A stretch of 64,000 bases of DNA from Hahella sp. (GTDB taxonomy: Bacteria; Pseudomonadota; Gammaproteobacteria; Pseudomonadales; Oleiphilaceae): contig JANQMN010000105.1 in NCBI GenBank assembly GCA_028280065.1, positions 124,001 through 188,000 on the forward strand, in the 5' to 3' direction. Below the pieces are notes generated by a model. That model was not told the origin of the DNA, searched no databases, and was given only the letters and a program-made list of their open reading frames with translations. Made by a program: the position numbers and the translations under genes. The stretch's first letter is position 1, and the number at the start of each line of letters is the position of its first letter. This document shows, piece by piece, positions 18,406 to 27,436 of the stretch.

Positions 18406-19583
18406 AGCTGACGGCTGATGTATGAATAGTCCAGATTTTCAAAGACCCACCGCCGCCCTTTAGCACCGGCAGCATTAGTGTCGCGAGCGAGTAAGTCTAT
18501 AGCTGCCGCATGGATTGAGACGACATCACTAGGTACCCAGCGACCACAGCCAATAGCGTCTAGATGTTGCCAGGGCGTTGCAGTGGAAGCGATGACGGGT
18601 GTACCAGCTGCTAGCGCTTCAGCATAAACTAATCCAAAATTCTCATTTTTGGAGGGCAAAATAAATAAATCAGCGCCGGCCAGAAAAATGAGTTTGTCTT
18701 TACCGGACAAGTGATCGAGTAAGGTGACCTGATTACTCAGCGATAGTTCGTCAACCAGTTTCTGGAGCCTGTCCCTTTCACCCAGCTCATTGGGTCCCGC
18801 TATTAACAGATGAGCCTTCGGATAATCCTTCAGTAACTGAGAGAAACTTCGGACCAAATTCGACAGTGCTTTCTTGGGGTGTATTCGGCCGAGATTAACA
18901 ATTACCGGGTCGGTATCGGATGAAACTCGGAATCGTTGTTCGAATTGGTGCCGGCTATCCTCCGGTATATCGCGGAACAAGGCTAAATCAATACCATTGG
19001 GAACCACCAGAACCCTGGATCCGGGAAAACGATGCAGAACTTCCTGACGTTCCTGCGCAGAAGTGGCGAGCCACAAAATACTATTGGCAAAGGGGCGCAT
19101 AAGTATTATTAACCAGAGCCTTTTAAGCAGAGTTTTGCGCTGTTGTATAACCTCTTCAGCTAAAGCGCCGCGTGGTGAAACCAGAACAGGTTTTTTGCGA
19201 AGTACGCCAATCAATGCCGTTATGGGCGTAGCCCAATTAAATAAACCCTGTGCAAATAAAACGCGAGTCTGAATCGAGGCCCTCCATAGTCCGATTAGTC
19301 TGCTAATGGACATGAACCGAATTTTATTATTGCTTCGGTTTGCCTGATAGTAAGTGACATGGACGTTGGGATGCGGTTGAGAAACTTGGCTGGCCGGTAC
19401 CGGCAAAGGAATACCCTTATTGGCATTGGTGGTATTGACACCGACCTTCAACCCCGAATCACTTAAGCCCCTGCACATATTCCAGACGGAGTAGATTGGT
19501 CCGCCATAGGTTTTTGCCGGCCAAAAAGAATCGACTACCACAAGATAGTCATATACTGGGTGAGCTGAGGATTCGTCTGTCAA
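18345..19583 (-). CDS. Glycosyltransferase family 4
   Basis: 412 residues. Begins with VVVDSFWPAKTYGGPIYSVW, a GT4 N-terminal loop rich in Gly that contacts the acceptor. It continues with VIVNLGRIHPKKALSNLVRSF and the E-x7-E motif in KNENFGLVYAEALAAGTPVIAS. The only start between the upstream stop and the body is TTG at 19583, with a weak ribosome site. It is convergent with the previous transferase and shares 61 bases with it. Function is sugar transfer in EPS assembly; donor unknown. Confidence 0.85.
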   Translation of the reverse strand: MTDESSAHPVYDYLVVVDSFWPAKTYGGPIYSVWNMCRGLSDSGLKVGVNTTNANKGIPLPVPASQVSQPHPNVHVTYYQANRSNNKIRFMSISRLIGLWRASIQTRVLFAQGLFNWATPITALIGVLRKKPVLVSPRGALAEEVIQQRKTLLKRLWLIILMRPFANSILWLATSAQERQEVLHRFPGSRVLVVPNGIDLALFRDIPEDSRHQFEQRFRVSSDTDPVIVNLGRIHPKKALSNLVRSFSQLLKDYPKAHLLIAGPNELGERDRLQKLVDELSLSNQVTLLDHLSGKDKLIFLAGADLFILPSKNENFGLVYAEALAAGTPVIASTATPWQHLDAIGCGRWVPSDVVSIHAAAIDLLARDTNAAGAKGRRWVFENLDYSYISRQLHKSVSSALEISIPGNRSLP

Positions 19584-19878
19584 AGTGCTTAAACTTAAAT
19601 TAGGTTTTTATGGTGTTAAGTTTAACTCAGCGATCAAATTCAGATTGAAAAAATATCGAAATCGTTTCACGTAAGCCAGAATGTAGAATTCTATGGTTGC
19701 TTCAACTAAGTCGTGCCTCCTGCTCAACTGTGTTTTTTCATGGCAGAGATCAAGACCATAAATAGCTGTTGGCTGATTTTCTGTTCATTAACTTACTATT
19801 TTGAAAAGACCTTGTAGTCACCCGTGGTCTATTCTTGCTAATAGATTTTGTTACCGGAAGTTAGATATAGCCCATCTT
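19584..19878. promoter_or_regulatory. Divergent intergenic region
   Basis: About 295 bases between the minus-strand glycosyltransferase and the plus-strand carbamoyltransferase. It is A+T richer than its flanks and should hold promoters for both directions. I could not pick out convincing -35/-10 pairs, and no small gene is visible. A weak in-frame extension of the carbamoyltransferase reaches 19801 but lacks family similarity before 19879. Confidence 0.4.
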
Positions 19879-21642
19879 ATGTATATATTAGGTTTAAATG
19901 CATACCATGGTGACGCGGCAGCTTGTCTGGTGAAAGATGGCCAGGTGATCGCCGCTATCGAAGAAGAGCGCTTAACGCGTATTAAGCACCATGCCGGGTT
20001 TCCAAAGAGTGCCGTACAAGCTTGTCTTGGGTTGGCAAATATCCGCCTGGAAGATGTCCATCATGTGGCTATCAACCGTGATCCAAAGGCATCCTTTGGA
20101 AGAAAAGTCTTATACACGCTCACCCATCTACCTTCTGCTGAGCTGATTGTATCAAGAGTCCGCAACGCACTTTCCTGGATCAGGGTCGGCCGGAACCTGT
20201 ATCGGAACTTCCCCGAAGGCGGGATGCGTGCCCAGTTTCATCATGTTGAACATCATATGGCTCATTTGGCCTCAGCTTTTTATCCTTCTCCTTTTAAGCG
20301 AGCGATCGTTTTATCTGTAGATGGGTTTGGCGATTTTGCGAGTGCTGCCTGGGGGATTGGGGATCAGCAAGGAATCGAGTTAGCGGGTAAGGTTCATTTT
20401 CCGCATTCCCTAGGAATTTTTTATCAGGCAATGACCCAGTACCTGGGCTTTCCCAATTATGGTGATGAGTACAAGCTGATGGGATTGGCTGCATATGGTA
20501 AACCCGATGCAAAAGATGATGTTTGTCGGTTAGTTCGTTTCCTTGATGATGGCAGCTTTGAGCTGAACTTGGATTTTTTTAGGCATCATCGCGAGAACGT
20601 TCCCTATACCTGGAACGACGGTGCCCCTATGGTAGGAAAGCTGTACGACAAAAAACTGCTGCAATTGCTAGGCCCCGCCAGGTTGGAGACCGATATGCTT
20701 ACTCAGAGGCACAAAGACCTAGCGGCTTCGACGCAGTTGATTTATGAACAGGCGTTGTTTAACTTGATTAACAAGCTTTGCTCTAGAACAGGTATTTGCG
20801 AAATAGCGCTAGCCGGTGGATGTGCGCAAAACTCATCCGCCAATGGGCTTATTACCGCAAAGACACCAATAAAGCGACTATACATACCTTCAGCTGCGCA
20901 CGATGCCGGAGGAGCGATCGGTGCGGCTTTGCATGTCTGGTCTACGGTCTCCAGTCAACGGTCAAAGTCTTTGGATCACGCATACCTCGGACCTTCTTTG
21001 CTCCCGCGTGATATTGATAAAGCGTTAAAAAATCGTGCCGCTGACTTGCTCCATCATCGGATTGAAGTAATCCCGAGTGAAAATGGACAGGTGCAAATCT
21101 CTGCAACGGTCGATTTGCTGGTGAAAGGTAAAGTGGTTGGCTGGTGTCAGGGACGCATGGAATGGGGTCCTAGAGCTTTAGGTTCGCGGTCTATTCTGGC
21201 TGATCCTCGTTGCGGCGATATGCGCTCGCTTTTAAATGAAAAAATCAAACTACGAGAATCCTATCGGCCATTTGCTCCATCGGTATTGTCTGAACATATT
21301 CCTGAATGGTTTGATTTACCAAGAAAAGAAGATGCGGATTCGCCTTTTATGGCTAAGGTGTTTTCAATCAAAGCAGAAAAACGCAGACTGATTCCTGCTG
21401 TAACTCATGTAGATGGAACCGGCAGATTGCAAAGCGTCGAGCAAAATCAGCATCCGGAATATCGTGCACTTATTGAGGGATTTTACGATAAAACCGGTGT
21501 TCCGATGGTCCTCAATACCTCATTTAACGAAAATGAGCCGATCGTTACTACTGCCGCTGAAGCGCTGGACTGTTTTCTGCGTACTCGTATGGACGCTTTG
21601 TGTATTGGAACTTATCTGATCATTCGAACTGTGAGTAACTGA
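19879..21642 (+). CDS. Carbamoyltransferase (NodU/CmcH/TobZ family)
   Basis: 587 residues from ATG 19879; the family normally begins like this (MYILGLNAYHGDAAACLVKDG). The Kae1-like domain has EEERLTRIKHHAGFP, the metal-binding histidines in HVEHHMAHLASAF, and GGCAQNSSANG. The C-terminal YrdC-like/carbamoyl-transfer part has GRMEWGPRALGSRSILADPR and PMVLNTSFNENEPIV. These enzymes transfer a carbamoyl group from carbamoyl phosphate via carbamoyl-AMP to a hydroxyl, here most likely a sugar of the EPS. Ends six bases from the convergent phosphotransferase gene. Confidence 0.92.
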   Translation: MYILGLNAYHGDAAACLVKDGQVIAAIEEERLTRIKHHAGFPKSAVQACLGLANIRLEDVHHVAINRDPKASFGRKVLYTLTHLPSAELIVSRVRNALSWIRVGRNLYRNFPEGGMRAQFHHVEHHMAHLASAFYPSPFKRAIVLSVDGFGDFASAAWGIGDQQGIELAGKVHFPHSLGIFYQAMTQYLGFPNYGDEYKLMGLAAYGKPDAKDDVCRLVRFLDDGSFELNLDFFRHHRENVPYTWNDGAPMVGKLYDKKLLQLLGPARLETDMLTQRHKDLAASTQLIYEQALFNLINKLCSRTGICEIALAGGCAQNSSANGLITAKTPIKRLYIPSAAHDAGGAIGAALHVWSTVSSQRSKSLDHAYLGPSLLPRDIDKALKNRAADLLHHRIEVIPSENGQVQISATVDLLVKGKVVGWCQGRMEWGPRALGSRSILADPRCGDMRSLLNEKIKLRESYRPFAPSVLSEHIPEWFDLPRKEDADSPFMAKVFSIKAEKRRLIPAVTHVDGTGRLQSVEQNQHPEYRALIEGFYDKTGVPMVLNTSFNENEPIVTTAAEALDCFLRTRMDALCIGTYLIIRTVSN

Positions 21643-21647
21643 TTGAA

Positions 21648-23036
21648 TTAGTAAGCATTGCGCCCTGTAATAACCACTACCAGAGTCCGAAATAGAATTT
21701 CTGCGTCCAACAAGGGTGACCAGTTACTGATGTAAAACAAATCATGCTCGACTCTCAGATTCATCTTTTCCACGCTGTCCGTAGCCCCCCGATGTCCATT
21801 GACCTGCGCCCACCCGGTAATTCCGGGTTTGACTTTGTGTCTCTCTAAATAGCGATCAACTAATTTGGCGTATTTATTGTTGTGCGGTACTGCATGAGGC
21901 CGGGGACCTACCAATGACATGGAGCCGTTTAGTACGTTCAATAATTGGGGCAGTTCATCCAGGCTGAATCGGCGCAATAGTTTGCCAACACGGGTGATGC
22001 GATGGTCTTCGGGATGTGCCTGAGGCAACATGGGATCATTCTGACTACCATCTCTCATTGTTCGGAACTTGAAGACGGTAAAGACTTCGTTCCGAAAACC
22101 TAATCGCTGCTGGCGTAACAATATCGGGCCATTGGAGTCAAGGCGAATGGCAATGGCGATGAGGGTCAGCAGCGGTAAAGTTGTCAGGAGTGTAATCAAT
22201 GCCAAAGTATAGTCGAGAGCGGTTTTGAATAAACGACTCAGCGAGGATAGAGGGTGATGTACTAGGTTAATCAACGGCAACTCTTCGATATCAATTCGGC
22301 GGGCTTCCGGGTAAAGCTTGAGTAACTCGTTTGGACCAACGTTCAGATTGGCGGGAATTAGCTGTAGCTCCTTTAAGCAGTTAAACCATTCATCTTGTTC
22401 ACCGGATGGCGGAGGTATAGCAATTAGATCATCAATGCGCTGATCTTTGGACCACTCCAGCAAATCATCGAGTTTTCCGGATTTGACAGATAATTTGCTT
22501 AGATCGGACGAGAATCCGGTTTCGCTAAAAATACCCGTGATCTGAAGCCAAGGGCTCTGGCGCTGCTGCAGATATTGATAGAGTTGCATGACATCTTCTG
22601 ATTCGCCAAATAACACAATTCTTCGCGCTAAGTATGAACCGAACCAGCGGGTTTTTCCCAAAGAACTAATCATCATTCTATATCCGATCATGGTAATCAG
22701 GCATAGAGCGAACCACAGCAAGGTTGCGACCCGGGAAAAGTGTTCTGATGATTTACTGAAAAAACCGATAACCAGTATGAGCAAACCGACTGTAAGTAGC
22801 GGTGTGAAAAGTTGTCGAATATGATGGGTCCAAGTCGTTCCGCTAGAGAGGTATACCCTCGCAAATCCAAAGACGGTTATGGTTAAAAAACCAGATACGA
22901 GCAGCAGTAAGAAATGTAGATCGTGGAGTGTGTATGAGTTGTTGCGGATGACGTAAGCCAGGTAGCCGGTTAACAATACACAAACAAAATCCAATAAAGG
23001 GAGCAGTTTTATTTCGCGATTATAGTTAGTGAACAT
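21648..23036 (-). CDS. Undecaprenyl-phosphate sugar phosphotransferase (initiating transferase, WbaP/CpsE-like)
   Basis: 462 residues. Four to five N-terminal membrane helices (residues 1-125) are followed by a nucleotide-binding-like CoA-binding fold (RRIVLFGESEDVMQLYQYL), a further helix at about 270-290, and the catalytic bacterial sugar transferase domain. That domain shows KFRTMRDGS, RFSLDELPQLLNVLNGSMSLVGPRP and KPGITGWAQVNGHRG. This enzyme moves a hexose-1-phosphate from a UDP-sugar to undecaprenyl phosphate, the first step of repeat-unit synthesis. It is the committed-step gene of the whole locus. ATG at 23036. Confidence 0.93.
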   Translation of the reverse strand: MFTNYNREIKLLPLLDFVCVLLTGYLAYVIRNNSYTLHDLHFLLLLVSGFLTITVFGFARVYLSSGTTWTHHIRQLFTPLLTVGLLILVIGFFSKSSEHFSRVATLLWFALCLITMIGYRMMISSLGKTRWFGSYLARRIVLFGESEDVMQLYQYLQQRQSPWLQITGIFSETGFSSDLSKLSVKSGKLDDLLEWSKDQRIDDLIAIPPPSGEQDEWFNCLKELQLIPANLNVGPNELLKLYPEARRIDIEELPLINLVHHPLSSLSRLFKTALDYTLALITLLTTLPLLTLIAIAIRLDSNGPILLRQQRLGFRNEVFTVFKFRTMRDGSQNDPMLPQAHPEDHRITRVGKLLRRFSLDELPQLLNVLNGSMSLVGPRPHAVPHNNKYAKLVDRYLERHKVKPGITGWAQVNGHRGATDSVEKMNLRVEHDLFYISNWSPLLDAEILFRTLVVVITGRNAY

Positions 23037-23206
23037 CGCTAGGATTGGGGTAACTTTTTTGTATTTGGAAGACCAAATTCAGTTTAGGATTAAAATTCGC
23101 AACGGTAAAGCATGTAGCCATTTTGTTGCAATGGTGATCCGGGAAGGTGCCGGCAGAACCTGAGACCATGCATGTATCGAAAGCGCTGGTTAACCACTGA
23201 GTTGGT

Positions 23207-24082
23207 TCAGGTTTTATCGATAATCCAATTTTGTTGTAAAAGTCGCCGCCATAAGGTCTTGTATTTTGTTGGTATCAGAGCGTAGTCATCATTACCAGTT
23301 TCTTCGGCAGAATGCACACATAGTCTACGATACCAGTGGTGTAGACTGTAGATGTTGTAGCCAAGGCTAACGAAACTTTCTAGCCTACGAATATCCTGAC
23401 TTTCAATAAACAAAACTGGTTGGACTTGGGCGATCAGTTTGCTGGCACCGGAAAGAACAAGATGTTCAGCGTCTTCCACATCCACCTTTACTACAATGTG
23501 GTCAAATCCCTTCAATTGAGGTAAATAGGAGTCTAATGTGGTGGCTGATACCTTGATTGGGTTATTGTGGTTTTCTTCACGAGTTACAATGGAAGACGTT
23601 CCTATATTACACTGGCCAGGGTCATATCCATTTAAAGTGAGTTCTGTGCACCGGTCTGCAACCGCTTGACCGATTATAATAACATTCTCGAGACCTACCG
23701 TTCTTTGCTGTAGTAGATTAAGCACTACTGGGTGGCATTCGAATGCCCATACAGACTTGTAGGCATTTGCGCATACCAGAGTGTGGTAACCCGCATTCGC
23801 ACCGATATCCAGGAATAGGCTGTGCTGAAGATTTTGTCCGATAAAGGCCAGGGTGCGAGCAAGCCCCAGTTCAGGACCTCCGTAGACGAAGGTGATCCAG
23901 TCATAAAAGTATCGGAAATTGCCGGTAAACTTACTGCCGTCATAACAGATTGCTTCAAACTCCTGGTTAAAATTTCTATCTGGATCAGCGAGTAGCCGGC
24001 AAAGGCGGTCCTTTCCTTTAAAGTCAACAAAGTGGCCCAGTGCTCTTGCCAATCTATAGTTAAAAGGAATCTTATTATTCAA
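23207..24082 (-). CDS. FkbM family SAM-dependent methyltransferase
   Basis: 291 residues. SAM motif I is FLDIGANAGYHTLVCANAY and the post-motif acidic residue is in WAFECHPVV. The FkbM-type C-terminal block is VVKVDVEDAEHLVLSGASKL, where the family usually has KIDVEGxE. It probably O-methylates a sugar hydroxyl. The first in-frame start is TTG at 24082; no good ribosome site is seen, so the first few residues are uncertain. It lies between the initiating transferase and the palindromic element at 24246. Confidence 0.82.
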   Translation of the reverse strand: MNNKIPFNYRLARALGHFVDFKGKDRLCRLLADPDRNFNQEFEAICYDGSKFTGNFRYFYDWITFVYGGPELGLARTLAFIGQNLQHSLFLDIGANAGYHTLVCANAYKSVWAFECHPVVLNLLQQRTVGLENVIIIGQAVADRCTELTLNGYDPGQCNIGTSSIVTREENHNNPIKVSATTLDSYLPQLKGFDHIVVKVDVEDAEHLVLSGASKLIAQVQPVLFIESQDIRRLESFVSLGYNIYSLHHWYRRLCVHSAEETGNDDYALIPTKYKTLWRRLLQQNWIIDKT

Positions 24083-24245
24083 ACTTGGTTGTCCATAGGG
24101 TTAGAGTATTGCTGTTTTTGATGATGCACTGGCACTAACTCTGATTGGTTCTTCCTCCAGAACGCTAGCTTTTTAATGGATAGAATAGATGACTTGAAGC
24201 TATTTTTGCAGATACTCTCCTGTTTAATCCCGTCGAATGTCGATA

Positions 24246-24428
24246 CTAGCCCGCATTTTTCACCAGACTTCTACTGCGGCCGCTTCATAGCACGCCCTCT
24301 CTAACGTTCACTCGGTCAGAGTGCGCGACGTACCGCCAAGTACGCCTGTGCGCTCTTCGGTCGCGAACGTCATAGATGACGCCCGCTTAAACGGTCTCGC
24401 TACAAACTCTGGTGAGTATGCGGGCTAG
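24246..24428. repeat. Long imperfect palindrome (MITE- or REP-like element)
   Basis: About 183 bases with nested inverted repeats. The outer arms, 24246-24270 and 24403-24428, read CTAGCCCGCAT...TCACCAGA on each strand. The inner arms around GAGTGCGCGACGTAC and GTACGCCTGTGCGCTC form a second stem. The whole unit can fold into one long hairpin. The right arm contains the TAG stop codon of the nucleotidyltransferase gene, so the element has moved into, or supplied, the end of that gene. No transposase is present, and no second copy was seen in the window. Confidence 0.65.
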
Positions 24429-25561
24429 CGGTTTGAACTTAATAACTGGTTCCCCAGCACGCGTAGTAATCTGGTAGGGAAGTATAACCATTTAAGTGAA
24501 GCGGGAAGAGAAATACACTTGTAATCCAGCGGATGAAGCGCGATAAATCCTTTGGCTAACTCTAAACCTATAGTCTTTCCCAGTATGGCTTGATGTAGGT
24601 TAAAGCTAAAACCCAACTCAGGTCTTTGGGGATAAAAGCTATTAGTCTCATAATGTCTTAGCATCATCTCCAGATATGAGTTGAACTCGTAGTCATTGAA
24701 ATCGGTTTGTTTGCCCAACCAAATCTTTTGCACCCTTTCGGAAAGTCGCCACAAGCGGTCGTGTTTATCGCCGTCCGGTAACTGTTTTAAGTCCGCCAGC
24801 CACTTGAGTTTAAAAAAAAGGTCTTTCAAGCCATGAGCTCGCATAAAGCGAGCGTTTTGCTTTGGACTTATCGCGTGAAAGTCGCTGGGCGTAATCGGTG
24901 ACTGAATGTCAGGTCGCTCATCGAATAGCCAGGCGTCGGATTTGCTCATAAAGCGCCAGTGTAAATCTATCGCTAATTCCGCGGGACGTCTTGATAGAGT
25001 GAGAGCATTATTGCCGTACCAAAAGTTCTGATTTCTTTCAATAGCGGCCAGCTCCAAAGCTGAAGGAGAATCGGATTGGATGGCATAATCCAGTTTCAGC
25101 AACGCATCCAATGCGGGTCGGATTTGCGCTGGTGAAATGATAATGTCTATGTCAGTAACGGGACGGAGCATTGAAGTGGGATTTTGCTGGCTATGCATTC
25201 GCGAGAGCGATTTTAGCAAAGCAAAAGTTACATGCCGCTGGTGAAGAGCAGAATGTATTTCTTTAATTTGTCTGGTTGCCAGCATCGAGCGAAGTTGGAG
25301 TTTTCTAAGATGCGGCGAGAATATCCTCTTTGACTCAGCAACCGACCAATGGGACCTTAGAAACTCTGCACATTGAGATGCCACACCATGGTGAATGGCC
25401 AGGGATAATAATTTGTCTTCCTTGATGCCCTGCCTAAGCCATTCAGCGGCCAGCCGATGTTTTCCGGGCTCAGGCAGATAGCTGATACAAAGCAGCAACA
25501 GTCTAAACTCGCGTGGAAGCTGATGCCTGTATATCAAGCAATCTGAATGTTCCCTGAGCAT
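24425..25561 (-). CDS. Nucleotidyltransferase family protein (NTP_transf_5 type), lasso-locus associated
   Basis: 378 residues from the ATG at 25561, which has AAGGG five bases upstream; a TTG at 25726 would add 55 residues of no family character. The core holds a long helical N-terminal part, then FALLKSLSRMH and RPVTDIDIIIS, the DxD catalytic pair of the nucleotidyltransferase fold, followed by LAIDLHWRFMS. This family recurs beside PqqD-like, HPr-kinase-like and asparagine-synthase-like genes in lasso-peptide and related clusters, where its reaction is not established; transfer of a nucleotide to a peptide phosphate has been suggested. The stop lies inside the palindrome at 24246-24428. 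Confidence 0.78.
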   Translation of the reverse strand: MLREHSDCLIYRHQLPREFRLLLLCISYLPEPGKHRLAAEWLRQGIKEDKLLSLAIHHGVASQCAEFLRSHWSVAESKRIFSPHLRKLQLRSMLATRQIKEIHSALHQRHVTFALLKSLSRMHSQQNPTSMLRPVTDIDIIISPAQIRPALDALLKLDYAIQSDSPSALELAAIERNQNFWYGNNALTLSRRPAELAIDLHWRFMSKSDAWLFDERPDIQSPITPSDFHAISPKQNARFMRAHGLKDLFFKLKWLADLKQLPDGDKHDRLWRLSERVQKIWLGKQTDFNDYEFNSYLEMMLRHYETNSFYPQRPELGFSFNLHQAILGKTIGLELAKGFIALHPLDYKCISLPASLKWLYFPTRLLRVLGNQLLSSNR

Positions 25562-26120
25562 TTGGCCCTTAATGATGTTTTTTGCTTTTGGCGGCCAGTA
25601 TAGCGGCACAAAACATTTTGGAGAAGCCGTGAGTCCATAAGATATAGGACCGTAAGAACCGCGCAAGATGGTGAGATCAAGGCCTTCGTAGCCAGACAAG
25701 CTTCGAGATAACGTAAAACCGAGCAAAGGGAAACGGAAAAAGGACGCATCAAATCTGCAGGGCTTCGAATCCCCTGCAGAAAAACCAGCGTCCTGGTTAA
25801 AAATTCAGCATTGTTTCATATATAGTAGATCGGCCTTTTTCGGAAATGACCTTAATTAGTTACTATCCTTGGCTATAATCCTTCTTATCACCACTCAATT
25901 GGTGCACACTGGCTCCCTTCATAGTCTAGGGGTGAGCTAATACAAAATTATTGTATAAGTTAAAAAATACTGCTTGGCGGCGGCCTGGAATTCAAATCTT
26001 CGAAAATAAAACGAGTGAACGGTAGATTGGGAAATTCTCCTGCCAACATGGTATGGAGAACGAGGTGCGGAAATGGCTTTATTAATGTTATACAAAGGCA
26101 ACTACTAAAAAGACTGCATA
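25562..26120. promoter_or_regulatory. Intergenic region before the PqqD-kinase-sulfotransferase operon
   Basis: About 560 bases (394 if the longer nucleotidyltransferase start is used). It holds the double-stem hairpin at 25741-25794 and should hold promoters for the minus-strand nucleotidyltransferase and the plus-strand operon starting at 26121. I checked all six frames for a second lasso-type precursor (Thr at -2, acidic residue seven to nine positions later) and found none. Confidence 0.35.
25741..25794. repeat. Double-stem inverted repeat
   Basis: The outer stem AGGACGC (25741-25747) pairs with GCGTCCT (25788-25794), and the inner stem CTGCAGGG (25755-25762) pairs with CCCTGCAG (25772-25779). 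On the minus strand the structure is followed by a T run and could act as a terminator or attenuator. The loop carries TTCGAATC, like a tRNA T-loop, but no cloverleaf surrounds it. Confidence 0.6.
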
Positions 26121-26402
26121 ATGAGTACTTCAGACAGCAAACAGTTGGTTCAGAATCCAGACTCATTAAGTGACACAATAGACGGTGAAGTAGTGCTTAT
26201 GAGCCCGGTGACAGACTCGTATTGCACTCTAAATGAGACTGGAGCTGCGATTTGGGATCTACTAAAAAAACCTATTACTATGAAGCGATTGGTTGAATGT
26301 CTTGCCAACGATTTTGGGATAGAAAACGACAAAATTGAAAGACAAGTGTTTTTATTTGTTAACCGGCTAAGTGAGGAAGGTCTTATTTTAGAAGTTAAGT
26401 AG
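26121..26402 (+). CDS. PqqD-like RiPP recognition element (RRE) protein, kinase-linked
   Basis: 93 residues with the PqqD winged-helix pattern: an N-terminal beta hairpin (DGEVVLMSPVTDSYCTLNETGAAIW, here split by turns), then a helix pair with MKRLVECLANDFG and a C-terminal helix ending in SEEGLILEV. Stand-alone PqqD proteins (B1 in lasso systems) bind the precursor leader and present it to the enzymes. This copy is 92 bases upstream of the HPr-kinase-like gene and away from B2, so it may deliver peptide to the kinase or sulfotransferase. A second RRE protein is at 32760. Confidence 0.85.
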   Translation: MSTSDSKQLVQNPDSLSDTIDGEVVLMSPVTDSYCTLNETGAAIWDLLKKPITMKRLVECLANDFGIENDKIERQVFLFVNRLSEEGLILEVK

Positions 26403-26494
26403 CAAGTGCTTCCTTTTTTTGCTCGGTCGGCGAGCAGGGAGTCGAGTCAGAAAACCCGCCAACTTTAGAAGTTTTATTGAATCATTTTTATTCT

Positions 26495-27436
26495 ATGTCC
26501 AAGTTTTGCTATAGAGCTTTAGATACTTACATAATCTCGGAGGTCGAGCTTCCGGAACTTTCCCCAGTAAAGGAAAGCGACGCTTTTGGAAGAAAGCCGA
26601 TTCGTTTGAGACTTGGTGAACTCCCGGATGAGCTTGAAAATGCGACGCTGAAAAGTAGCATTCATCAAACAAATGGTGATTCAGAGCACTTAGTTGTGTT
26701 GCCGGGTAAAGTGAAGATGCTAACGAAGCATGGTGACACCATTATCATAGACCCATCAAGCAGCTCGACTGAAGAAACAGGGGAGGAAAAGCAATGGCGA
26801 GTATTCGCTTTAGGTTCGGGATTAACATCAATTGCTTATCAGCGTGGGCTACTAGCAATGCATGCGAGTACCGTGAGATTACCTGGCAGTAACTGCGCAA
26901 CCGCAATACTAGGGCATACTGCCGCAGGAAAATCTACTTTGTGCGCAGCTTTAGTAGAAAGAGGTGCCGAACTGTTAAACGATGATCTGACGCCTATCCT
27001 TCTTGAGAATGGAGTTTTCTCTTCGCTCCCTGTTAGTAGAGCGATAAAACTGCATATTGATAGTCTGGTGGCTATCGGCAAATCAACGGTAAATTTAATG
27101 CCGGTTCGATCAAGTGTAAAAAAGTATCTCTTTTATCCACAAAATATTTGCTCGAAACCATTACCAATAGGGCGATTTATAATTATCGGGCAAGCAAGAA
27201 GTTGTCGCGAAGAAGGCAAAAAAACACTTGAGGGTGCGGCAGCATTTGCCCATATATCTAACTGTGTTCACAGGCGACGGGCTGCATCAGCTATGGGGTT
27301 GCGTGGAAGGATTTTTGCGCAGTGTATGCAAATAGCCAGATCAGTCCCGATAGAGACATTTTATTATAAGTACGACTTGGATAGACTATTACAGCTGGCA
27401 GAAAGTGTCATAGCGGATCAATGCGAAACGCAATGA
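26495..27436 (+). CDS. HPr kinase-like lasso-peptide kinase (PadeK type)
   Basis: 313 residues from ATG 26495 (TTG 26477 also in frame). The C-terminal half is an HprK/PckA-like kinase. LLAMHASTVRLPG precedes Walker A GHTAAGKST (about residues 140-148), and LLNDDLTPI supplies the acidic pair after it. It lacks the N-terminal domain arrangement of true HPr kinase, and no PTS genes are nearby. In paeninodin-type clusters the homologous kinase phosphorylates the C-terminal Ser of the precursor; the precursor here (30308-30472) does end in Ser. I infer the same reaction. It overlaps the sulfotransferase gene by 16 bases. Confidence 0.85.
   Translation: MSKFCYRALDTYIISEVELPELSPVKESDAFGRKPIRLRLGELPDELENATLKSSIHQTNGDSEHLVVLPGKVKMLTKHGDTIIIDPSSSSTEETGEEKQWRVFALGSGLTSIAYQRGLLAMHASTVRLPGSNCATAILGHTAAGKSTLCAALVERGAELLNDDLTPILLENGVFSSLPVSRAIKLHIDSLVAIGKSTVNLMPVRSSVKKYLFYPQNICSKPLPIGRFIIIGQARSCREEGKKTLEGAAAFAHISNCVHRRRAASAMGLRGRIFAQCMQIARSVPIETFYYKYDLDRLLQLAESVIADQCETQ

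Noticed and set aside
24246-24428. Integron attC site
   Set aside because: The arms lack the inverse-core and core-site consensus (GTTRRRY/RYYYAAC), and no cassette or integrase is near.
25741-25794. tRNA gene on the plus strand
   Set aside because: Only a T-loop-like sequence is present; no acceptor, D-arm or anticodon arm can be formed upstream.
26048-26173. Short plus-strand frame (about 41 codons) overlapping the start of the kinase-linked PqqD gene
   Set aside because: No ribosome site, no leader motif, no acidic ring residue at the right distance, and it overlaps a well supported gene.
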